From: an uncultured Coriobacteriaceae bacterium
GTDB taxonomy: Bacteria; Actinomycetota; Coriobacteriia; Coriobacteriales; Atopobiaceae
Direction of reading: 5' to 3'
Assembly: GCA_902798915.1 (NCBI GenBank)
Contig: CADBYM010000011.1
Span: forward strand, 20,584 to 84,583
DNA: 64,000 bases
Below are positions 40,101 to 52,100 of this stretch, piece by piece (position 1 is the first letter of the stretch; each line of letters begins with the position of its first letter). Under the pieces are notes generated by a model that did not search any database, was not told where the DNA came from, and saw nothing but the letters and a program-made list of their open reading frames with translations. The position numbers were made by a program, and so were the translations under genes.

Positions 40101-43100
40101 ATAGGCATCATCGTGAAGGGAGCCATTGTTGATTACGTCGTTCCTGTTCCGGTCCAGATACACATTGCACTCGACGTTATCGTCCCCCATGGTGTTGTGC
40201 TGCACTATGCTCTTGTTTGTAAAGGTGAGCTTTGCGTTATCGCCGCCCACGGCAATGCCGCCACCCCCAATACGAGCGTGGTTATGGGTAATCGTGGGGC
40301 TAAGAGTATCCAAATTGGAATTGTTGAAGCTCACCTTCGCACCATCGGCTACGAACACGCCCGCGCCGTAATCGGCGGTATTCGCTTCGGTGGCCTCAGC
40401 GCCGCCAATTACGCCACCAGCGACGGTCAAGGTACCGCCTGCTTGATAGATACCACCACCCTGATGAGCGGCATCGCAACGGGTAATGTTACCCGACTTG
40501 TCGGTATCGCCACCGTTGTTGTACGTCCCACCCGCATGGTATACGCCGCCGCCGTCATAAGCTAAGCAGTGATCAATCTTGCCATCGCTGCCGGCATAGA
40601 AGTTGAGGGTGCCGCCCGCCTGATAAACGCCGCCACCTTTGTTATCGGCGGTAAACGTATAGGACTTCGCTCCTCCTTCGCCGACCTCGGCCAGCCCAGC
40701 CGCACAGTCTTTGATTTGGCCCTCACCGTAGATGGTGAACGTGCCCGCGCGGAGATAGACACCGCCACCCGCGACTTGGGCCTCGCAGCCCTCAATCGCC
40801 GAAGTGTTACGCAGGACAGTTACGATATCAGTGCCGGTATTATATATGTAGACTCCGCCGCCGTACTCGGAAGCCATGCAGTTGGAAATGGTGCCTCGAG
40901 TCCCCTGCTCTTTCTCACCCATGTTCAAGGCACCCTGCTCCATATAGATGCCGCCACCGCTCTTTGCCGAGCAGCCCTCAATCGAGGACTCTGCATCAAC
41001 GGGAGCATAGTAGTTGACGCCACCAGTGCGGTTGCAAATGCCACCACCGTTCTCGGAGGCATCGCAATTCTTAATGCTTCCCCCGTTCATGGTCAGGGTA
41101 CCGCTGTACTTGTAGAGTCCGCCGCCGTATGCAGCGTCACATTCCTCGATAGAACCGCTGTTGAAGTTCACGGTGCCGTTTGCCTGATAAACGCCGCCGC
41201 CCTTGTTCGCTTCACAATTCTCTATGGTTCCATCCGAGAGGATGAGCGTGCCTTCCGCAAAGTGAATTGCGCCGCCGGTGCCACTGCTGTCGCGAACGGA
41301 GTTCGCATCAAAGTCGCATCCGCCAATGGTTACCGTACCCTTCGTATACAATCCGCCGCCTTGGGATTGGCTCAGGCAATTGTCGAAGGAACCGCCCGTA
41401 ATACTCACCGTGCTACTGATAAGATATGCGCCACCGCCAGCCTGGCCACTTGTGCAGCCGTCGAAGACAACATTCGTAAGCACATCGGATGTGGCGGCAT
41501 GGTACACTGCGCCACCGTTTTTGGTGCCCGTGCATCCCACGAAGGTAGAGTCGCTCAGGGTTAGATTCTTTGCGATTGTGTAGATTGCTCCTGCTTCGCT
41601 GTTGGTCGAAGAGCAGTTTGTGAAGGTCGTGTTGCGCACCGTGGCGGATGAGCCTGCGCTGTCCCGGTTTTGGTTTACCGCACCGTAGAGCGGAGAGGTG
41701 CATTGCTCGAAGCAAGACTCCCCCGTAACCGTCTGTTCCGCCGCTGTCCCCTCGTTCAGGGTATAGGTGTTGCCAATTGTTAATGTCTTCGCAGGAGTAT
41801 AGACAGCCCCAGCCTTTGCTCTGCCGGTGCAATTCTTAAACGTGGTCGCTTGAATATCCAGCGTGGAATCGTTTGCGCCCATTCTGATCGCGCCGCCATT
41901 GTCTGAGCTGCAATTCTCGAAGTCGCAGCCCCAAATGCGGACCGTCTGGGTATTCGAAGCCTGAATCGCACCGCCGCAAGATCCCGCCTTCTGAGTCTGG
42001 CAATTCTTGAACGTACAACCAACGACTTCCAGCAAACTGCCGGACAACGCAGTGTATACACCTGATGAAACATAAGCGTTATTGTGCAAGGCATTTAGCA
42101 CACCACCGTTGGCGCTAGCCTTGTTTGAGTAGCTCCCGTCAAAAGTGCAGTTTGTCAAGTATATCTTGAGCGAATCCGACTCAATGGTTCCGCCAGAACC
42201 ACCCTCGGCATAGCAGTTGGAGAAGTCGCAGTTCTCTACGACCGTCTTTGTGCCTTTATAGTAATTGGCGGGGTACACCGCATAACCAGTCGCACCGTCG
42301 TATACGGGTTTTTTCTCCTGCTGAATGTTATGGAAAATCGCGCCGGCCTGAGATTTGCCAGATTCGCACGCACAGTGATCGAAGCTGCTGTTCTTGACCG
42401 TCAACACCTCTGCAGTTGACCAAATTGCCCCGCCGCCAGTCTTGTCACTTGTATCGCCGGTAACGCAATTGGAGAAGTTGCATCCATCGACAGTCAAACC
42501 ACCCCACATGACAAACACGGCACCACCACGCTGGGCCTGGTAGCCCTTGAAATCGCAGTTGGTGAGGGTGACCACATTGTTTATTGCGCTGACGGCACCG
42601 CCGTTGCCCTTCTTTGCCAACGCCTTGCCATCAAAGGTAATGTTGTCTACGGTGATGTATGAGGTGCATGCATCCGCCAAAACCACAGATGCCTTATCCG
42701 CCTCGGCAATGATAGCCGCCCCGGCGTTGTCCGAATCACGGCTGATGGTTGCGCGAGTAATGGGTTCACCCTCCACGTCGACACCGCCATGGTAATTCAG
42801 CTCACCCTCACCTGCCTCAGCAGTCGTCAGCTCTATGTAGTATCCCTTGGGAATGTTCAAAACGTCGTTCAGTGGCTGCAGGTAATCCAGCAGCATCTCG
42901 ATCTTGCCACCGGGAACGGTCTTTTCTTCGGCCGTACCGTCTGACTTGGTATAGGTAAAGCTTGTGGTCAGGCCGTTATCCTTGATGTAATTCCACGCCG
43001 CGTTAAGCGTTGGGAAAGGCCTGTCCCCCACCTTGCAGATGTTGATGGGATCGCCAAACAGTATCTCGTACGTTCCACCGGCAGTCCCATCCGTCGTCGC

Positions 43101-46100
43101 AGAATGGGAGACCCCTCCATTCGCGTCCGTTGATCCAGAACTCGGCGTACCGCCATGAGTACGATCCAACGTATAGGTGTACGGCGTATTAGCTACGGGG
43201 TTGCCGTCTGCATCGGTGAAGACGCCCGTAAGCGACCACGCCTTCTTTACCGCGCCAGGGAACAGGAGCTTGACCGACTCGCCGTCCTTCAGCACGAGCT
43301 TGCCGTCCGCATTCAGCAGGTTACTGGTATCTTGGAGAGGCAGGAGCGTTTCTTGGGTGATGTAATTCACTGCAGTGACATAACCATAACCCGTGGTTAC
43401 CGCATCTTTGTTCAGTACCTTCAACGGATCAATGGTCAAGGTAAACCCTTGCTTGTTGTTATTGACAATGGACAGGTATGCAGCCTCCGAATAGTAGACC
43501 CTCAGTGTCTTATTGACGGCGGACGTATTGTCATGCTGCTTGAATACCCATCTCTGCGCACTATTGTCCCAGTCCACATCAGTCAGGAACTTCGAGAACG
43601 CCCCCGCCGACACGGCAAAGGAATAGGCATACGTATCGTTAGCCGACAGCTTGTTTTTGAAACTCGCGGCACTGACGTTGTTGTACATCTCCATGACCAA
43701 GTCATAGATGGCATTCTTCTGATACTTCGGATAGTAGGTGAAGCTCGATAACGATGTCCCATTGCTGCCTGTTGGGAATGCCGTTTCCGTATACGGAGTC
43801 AGACGATAAATCTGCACACTAATCGACTTGCTCCATATGATTTTGAAGTTGTTGGCCCGAGCACTGAGCGTGGTATTCCTGTCGTTCTTGAACTTGCTCA
43901 GGTTTGTGTTCGTCGTATAGGTGCCGAACTTACCACAGGCATCACCGCGGTTGTAGTCGTTCTCGTCCTCATTCCCGTCCGGCACATAGACACCAATGTT
44001 GGCGTTACCACCAAGCCCATCGGTATTGATCACGAGGTCGGTATCCTGATCGAGATAGACGTTGCAGGCCTTGCCTGCCACAACGCTCGCGTCGGAAGTA
44101 TTGCCCGTGATTGTGGCATCCCCCGAGAAGAACAACCTCGCCGAGGCCTTCCCCATGCCGATAGCGCCACCCTCGGTGGCCTCATTGCCACGTATTGCGC
44201 ATCCGTCGAAATGGGCAATGGCCGCCTCATCAACATAGACTGCCGAGCCGTTCTTTGCCTTGTTTGCGCCGTCAACGGTACCCATGACCGTCACCGTACC
44301 GGAGGACTGGTACACGGCACCGCCAAAGCCATTCTCTGCCTTATTGCTTTGAATTGTGCCGCCAGATATCGTCACCTCACCAGAACCGGCATAGGCGATG
44401 CCGCCACCATTGCCTTCGGTGGCTGCATTGCCTTTGACTTCTCCACCGGTGATGTTCACGGTACCGTTTGTGGCGTACAGCATGCCACCGCTGGCCGAGG
44501 CCGTGTTCTCGTTGACCGCGCCAGCGGACAGGGTGACCGTGCCACCTTCCAAGTAGAGCGCGCCTCCGTTGACTGCCGTATTCTGAACAATGTGCGCATC
44601 GGCACTATTGATATCCACATCACCGTTGGCAATGAATACCGCACCGCCCTTTTCGGTGGCATTGTTGTTCTTGATTTCGCCTTGAACTACGAACATTCCA
44701 CCGGCCACATAGACCGCACCACCATGGTCAGCGGTATTGGCACTCGCCGCATCTTCGCCACCTAACGTACCCGTCAACGTCAATGTGCTTGCGTTATCCC
44801 CATCACCACTTTCCAGGTATAACGCACCACCGTTGGTGGCCCTGTTGCCCGTCACTTGGGCACTGCTAAGAGTCAGCGCACCGTCATGAAAGAATAGCGC
44901 TCCGCCATTCTGGGCGGTGTTGTTTGTAAGCGGCCCCGCCAACGTGACGTCGCCACTTTCGACGTACATTGCACCGCCATTCGTCGCGTGGTTGCCAGTC
45001 AAGGCACCGTTTATCTCTGCGGTGCCGTTGGCAATGTAAATCGCGCCACCATCGGTACCATCGGCATTGCGAATAGTCGCGCTCGCACTCACCGTCAGCG
45101 CCGGATTGCCCTCAGCCAGCCTATTGAGCACCATAGCCTCACTCGCAGGCACCCCATTGCCGTCAAGAGTGATGTCGTCAAGGATAAACTCTCCCTCGTT
45201 TGTGAACATGGGAGCCGACGTGAAGTTGGCTTTGCGCCGAATCACCGCGTCAATCCCCTCAGCAGAGGTGAGCGTGATGGAATACCCTTCGGGTATGGTG
45301 AGCGCGTCACTAGGCGGCATGACATACTCGTTGATAAGCATCTCGATGGTATCGGTAGTGCTGTCGTTGTCCACGATGTGCTGAAGCGCATCGTTCAGGG
45401 TATAGAAGGACTCTCCACCCGTCCGACAGATATACTGGGGCATATAGAACAGCACCAGCTGATCGCCCTCATCAAACTTGGTATAAGCGTCATCGTTGGT
45501 GTAATCATCATCCGTCGTATATTGCCATTCACCGTTGTGGTAGCGAATCGCCGTTACACCCACGGTCGGATCAGCGCCGTCGTCATGATACACAGAGGCA
45601 TGCTCGTATACATAGTACTTCTCGTCCGGCCGAGCGAAGCCAAAGCTGTTATCCAGACCTTCTGCAAATGCGGCATCGATTACCCGATACGTCGGATTAG
45701 CGCCCTCTCGGGGTATGCCGGCATAGGCCAACGGTTCCATATCCAGAGCTCCGGACTCATCCGCCTTTTGATCAGCCGTCTGCCGAAGGGCGGCACGGGC
45801 CAGAACGGGCAGGGCAATGCGATTGTGCGTATAGGTAATGCTGCTGCCGCTCTCCACACTGGGAATCACGACCGTTGTGCCCTCGACTGAATCTCCGTTC
45901 AACGTCACATCAGTTGAGTAGTCATCTGAGCCGGGCTGCTGCACCAGCGTCAGCTTCGCCTCGGCGGGGATTATCAGCGTCTTGCTGTTGGCTTCGCCAT
46001 CAGGCAGGGTGAAGGTCATTTCCCCATCCACAAATCCATTTCCAGTGTAGTTCTCCTGACCAATGGCTGTTGTGTCCAACGTGACCTTGTAGGTGTACTC

Positions 46101-49100
46101 AGGGTTGTTGTGACTGTCGACCGAATCGCGGTTTACCTGATGTACCACCACGTTATGGCTGGGCAATATGGTGAGCACGCCCGTCCTATACGTAACGACG
46201 TAGTTCTTCTGTTCCCTCTCGCCACTGACCTTAATGGTATAGGTTCCTGGATTCTCGCCCTCGTCACGGCTCACGTTGAAGGTGAGCTCTGGTTCTCCCT
46301 CGCCTCCACGAGTGTAGGTCCAAGTATTGGTATCTTTATTCAGCGTTGGCACAAGACCGCCGTCGCCCTTATCGCGATCGGCCAATGTGTCCAGACTAAG
46401 TGTGAAGTCTGGATCCGGTTGCTGGTCCACCTCGTCGTAGAGCTTCAGCACATTATCCGGCGTAACGGTCAAATTGGCCTTGGTGATGGTCAGCTTGCCG
46501 GTAATGTAGGTCACCTCGTAGTTTCCCTGAATCGGCTCGCCACTCGCATGAATCCAATAGGTGCCAGCGTCTTCGCCCTCATCACGAGAAAAGTCGTAGA
46601 CAATGGTGTCGTCCCCTTGCAGGCCCGTGACGGTAGCCGTAAAGGCAGGATCGTCATCACCGTAGGTCTTATAGACACTGTTCACCCTCACGACAACTTG
46701 GTGACCAGTAATCTTGAAGGTTCCCGGCACATAGGTCACGGTGTAGTTGCCTTGCGCCTCATCACCACTGACGTTGATTACATATTCGCCCACGTTCTCG
46801 CCCTCGTCACGAGAGATGGCATACGCAATGACGGTGGGGGCGTCATCGTTCTTCAGACCCTTTATGGTGACGGTCAGCTCTGGATCAGAATCACCATACG
46901 TCCTCTGAATGTTATCCGCCGTCACTGTGACCGGTGCTGGTGTGATTTCCAAAGAACCGTTCTGGAATGTTACTCGATAATTGCCCTGGACTGACTCGCC
47001 GGTAACCGTGATGGCGTGACTGCCCACATGCTCGCCCGGCTGACGACGCACATTGTAGGAAATCGAACTCTCGGGCTCGTCGTTTTTGAGACCCTCAATC
47101 TCAACTAACGTCTCGGGATCGGAATCTCCGTAAACCTTCGTGGCATCACCTCTCACGGTCACATCGGCGTAGTCGATCGTAAGGGTTGCAATATCGTATC
47201 GAACGCGATAACCGAATGCCTCGGTATCTCCAATGGGAGTTAGCCTGATGGGATACCTGCCTACCTCTTCCCCTGAGGTGCGGGCGCACCTCAATTGAAG
47301 CGATCGTTCCGCCCCACTGCCATCCGTGACGGTAACCGTATACTTGCCATCGCTATCCGGGCCCGACACGGATGCCGTGTAACCATCCTCCTGAACCTCT
47401 GCCTCAACTACGAAGTCAGGGTCAGCGTCGCCGTACTTCTTATTGCAATCCTGCGCTTCCACAACGACCGTCACAGGAGTCTGAGTATTCTTGATGGTCA
47501 GCGTACGGTTGCTTGAGGCGGTAGCCGCCACGATAGTATAGGCATCCTCGTTGTTACGAAGATCGTCTATGTTCTCGACCGCGAAGTAATAGTATGGGCT
47601 GGCGTCCGCGTCCACCATTGGCAAAGAGGTAACCGTCCCTGTCCAGCTCGCATCATCCGTGAGCGTGATGCCGGTACGAACAGGCTCCGCGTTGCCGAGG
47701 AAGTCGATGAGGTCCTCACGGGACAGGTCGCCCTCTTTGTCCGCCTTCATCCGATACAGGTCAAACGTAACGTCAGGCTTTTGACCCAACACGGCCGAAT
47801 CCGTTATGAGGTTCTTGTCCAAATCATACCAACTCTTATGCACAGTCACGCTAGTGCCAGGCTCGTTCTTGATGACGTGCCAACCGGTGCCACTGATGCT
47901 CGATGAGCTGGCATAGTCGCCGGTGAGGTCATGCGCCTCATCAGCATCGCCATAGATGCCCGACACCTGTACGGAGTAGGCAATGTCCTTGTTGCTTTCG
48001 TCGCGCACGGGAAGACCCGCAAACGATGCATTGTTATAGAACGCGTCTTTGGTCAGCGTGACCATGCGCTGCGTGCCGTTGTCGGTGACCGGAGTCGTCT
48101 GACCCCCAACAGTCTTGTAGAGCCCCACCACCACGTGGTCGACTTCGTCGGGCCATTCGTCCTTTCCCGTTACGCCCCACGTAACCGTAACGGGAACGTT
48201 CGTCGTTTGCTCTTGGTTCGGAACGCTCACCGCATCGTAGGTCGTTGTCAGGTCGATGGCACCCGCTGGGATGGCAGCGGGAGCGTCCACGCCAGCTTCC
48301 GAGAAGTAGAAGTACGTCTTCTTTGGGGAGGACGAGAGGACGTAGCCTTCGGGAGCCGCCGTCTCTACCGCGTAGTAAAGCACGCCGTTCTCGTATACGT
48401 CTTCCTTGGTGATGGTGATGGTGCCGTCTTCGCCCGTAATGTATTCTTTGACGTTGGAATCGCCTGAAGCCTTGCGAACGGTGAACGTGGCTCCCCGGAT
48501 GAGCTTACCCGTACTCTCGTCAATCTTCGTGATGCACAGCTTGTGCTCGACGTACTCGTTATCGAAGACAACATTGAAGCTATACGCCTGGTTGTCGGGG
48601 TTGACCTCGAACTCAGGACTGTTCTTGCTCACCAACGTACCATCCTGGTAGTACGTTACCGTCGCGCTGGAGCTGTGAGCAATCGAGTCATCCAAGCCGA
48701 GCGACGTCACATCGTCGCCGTGCTCGACCACGCGATATGTGGAAGCCTTCTCGGGCACTGTGCTAAAGGTCAGGGAACCGTAGGAGAATTCGTCGTAGGT
48801 ATGGCTTTCCACATGTTCGAACGTACCCGCCACTTCCTTCTGGAGTTCGAACTCGATGGACTTTTGCTGGCCGTCCGTCAGCTTGTGGTTGCCCGAGAAA
48901 CGCTTCGTCACGTTGATGCCAGCGGCTTCCGGATAACAACGCACTTTGAGTACGTCACCACTGTAGTAACTATAGACTTGCCTGTCGCCCTCGTCACCGG
49001 TACCGTATGTCGGACTGTCGGTTATGAGGAAGCTGTAGCGGTTCGTATCGATTTTGTAATACGTGAAGGCATCCGAGGCATTGCTCGAAACGGGGGCTTC

Positions 49101-52100
49101 GGTCATCTCCAAGTAATAGACGGTGTTCTTGTGGATGGAGACCGTCCCATCATGAAGCTCCACGGTTGCATAGCCGTCCGAACCCGTAGTGAAGAGGACC
49201 TCGTCACCGTTCCCATCCGTGACGGGACGTTGGTTAGCGTCGAGCAGACGGAAGGTCGCCCCAGCAAGACCGGTCTCCATATCCCCATCGGCATAGGTAT
49301 ACAACAAAATGGTATATATGCCATCGGTGCCTTCGACGTCGGTACCGGTGGGGGTGATGGTCTTGGTATTGGAGAGCTTCTCTTTGTAGAGCTCTTCAAA
49401 CGCAGACCCCTTACCAATGCCCAGCCTTGCGGTGTTGTCGAAGGTCACCTCATCGCCCGCTGAGCCCTTGACACGAGTCGTGTAGATGATGGTCACTGAG
49501 GTCTCGTCGGGAATCACAAAGGTGCCTGCGTTGCCGCTGTAGTCGTACGTGACACCACTCGGCACGTCCACGGTACTGTAGATAATGGACTGGTTCTCGT
49601 CAAAGGTATCCTGGAGGACGAGGTCATCACCATTGTTGAGCATGACCTCATCTGGGTTGACGGTAATCGTATACGTGGCGAGGTTGCCATCGAACTTGGT
49701 GAGCTCCTTGGTTAAGGGTTCGTTCTCCACGATGACCAGGCGGCCGTCAACGGTTTCCGCCACCGTGTATTTGCCAGTTTTGTCGGTTGTCGTACCCACG
49801 GTAACACCAGAAAAGGTAACGGGGTATGCTCCTGCGGTCGTTCCGCTTCCCGCAGCAGACACTCCCTCGAACTCCAACTCGTCCACGCTGGAGTTGAAGC
49901 CAGAGACGCTTTGTTCCTCGCCGTTTGCCACCTTGATGGCACTCTTTGCCGTAAGCGTTACATCGCCGGAAAGGACTCTGAGCGTGCCGTTCTCGTACTT
50001 AATGGCGTAGCAATTCGTGACGTCATCACCGGAGCCACTCCGAATTGATGCAGCGGAAGGGATGTTAGAGCTTTCGCCAACCTCCGTCTGGCTTCCTCGC
50101 ACGGTAACCGATTCGATTTCGTCACCCTCGGCAAGTTCTGTGTAGGTGTAGCTGTCCTTGACGAGTGCGGTGCCATCATAAGCTTTCTCTGCGCTGTCCG
50201 CCGTAATGGTGACGGGTTTGGTCGTTACCTCCAACGTACCGGGCGCATAGGTAATGTCGTAGCATTCTTCCGTCACGTCGCTGCCTGCGCCGTCAACGAT
50301 CTTTGCATTGCTTGCGACGTTGTTGCTCGTGCCCACCCGCGTTTGACCACCGGCGACGTCTACGCTCTCGAGCACATGGTCGTATGCCAACGCCGTGCAC
50401 GTATATCCATCGTCAGTGAGTTCCGTGCCATCGTAGACCTTGGTGGCAGGGTTAGCCGTTATGGTGATGGCCTTCTTGTTGATGGTGAGCGCGCCGGTAT
50501 TGTAGGTGATTCTGTAACCAGACTGTATCTCGTCGCCCGATGGCGTGATGGTGTAGTCGCCCGGAGTCTCGCCATCCGCACGGCTGAGGGTGTAGGCAAT
50601 GACATCCCCCTCGGCGAGCCCTTCAACCGTTGCCGTGAGCTCGGGGTCCTCGTCACCATACTCCTTGTTGACGGCGTTAGCAGTCACCGTCACCTCGACG
50701 AGGTCATCCTCACCCTCCACCTCCAACGACTGATTCTCGTCATCCTGGGGCTGCATTACATCGGATTGGTCGCCCTCAACCTTAACTTCAGGGTTCGGGT
50801 TTGCTTGGGACTTCTCCTCGACCCCCTCCGATTGCGTTTCGGCAATCTGGGCCTCTCGCTTGGACTGTTTCTGTTCGTCAGTGGTGGGTTGCTGCTCCTC
50901 GGGTGTAGGCGACTCCACAGACACCGTTGGCTCCGCGACCTTAACCAAAGCAATCTCGTCACCAGACGTGATTGCCCGGGGCTCATCCGTGCCCTCCCTG
51001 CCAAACAGCTCGGCACCAACCGCGCCTTCATGCATGAAGCGGCCGACGACGTAGCTCTCGGCAGCGTCGTCCTGACTTGCTGCCCGAGCGACCACCCAGA
51101 GCCTCGTTGGCCATGCATGCACAGGCTCCACATGCGTGGTTATCACCTTGACAAGACTCTCGTTCTCGGCGACCTGCTCGTCACGATCGCTCACGCTGAT
51201 GCCCAAAGCGGCATTGCGCCCGCCGAGCACATCGACCGACATCCCGTCGACCTCACTCGTGCCCTTCGTGCTCGCCACTACCGCAAGGCCGAACTCGCCA
51301 AGAGCGCCCGTAGTGAACTTCACGCGCGTATAGGGCGGTTTCTCGCTCTCCCTATCGTCGTCACCCTTGCCCGTCAGGTTCTCGACGGACAAGACCCTCA
51401 CATCGGGATTACCCAGCAGTGCCATCTCCAGGGCATCGGAAGCGCTCCAGTCAATCAGGTTGGTCTCGATTTCGACGTCAATGGGCTTGGTGGGCTGGAC
51501 CTCATGCCCATCAATCATGAGCGCCGCCTTCACGAAGGTCTCTTGGACCACATAATCTCGGTCCTGTACCTGCAGCAACTCACGCAGGGAGCCCTTGCGC
51601 CCGTCATCTGCCTCAAGCGCCGTCACCTCGAGCTTCGCATCACGTGCGATGCCGGCATCCTCACCGTAGGCAACTTTGACGGTGTAGAACTTGTCATCAT
51701 CGAGTTTGATGCACTCTGCCACCTTCTGTGGCCAGTGCGTCTCGTCAGGGCCAGACGTGTTCTCGTCCGCAGCATCACTTGACTGGGTTGCGTCTCCAGA
51801 GGGACTTGCATTGTGAGTGGCATCTGGACTTGCCTTATTGCCACGGGATTGCTTGACTTGGGCAGTAGCGTCCTTCGGGGTATCCCTGCCACTCCCTTCT
51901 GCCTGTCTGAGGAGGGAGGCGGCATCGAATACCAACGCAGTACGCGCACGCAGGGCAGACGCGGTCATCGAAAGCGTCTCGGTACTGCCACAACCGTAGA
52001 GTGAGAGCACCATGGAAATGCTCACCACTACGGAAAGGACAGCGTTAAGGGACTGCCGTACGGACGTGCGCTTGTGGGGCTTCTGGTTCGTCTGAGCGCT

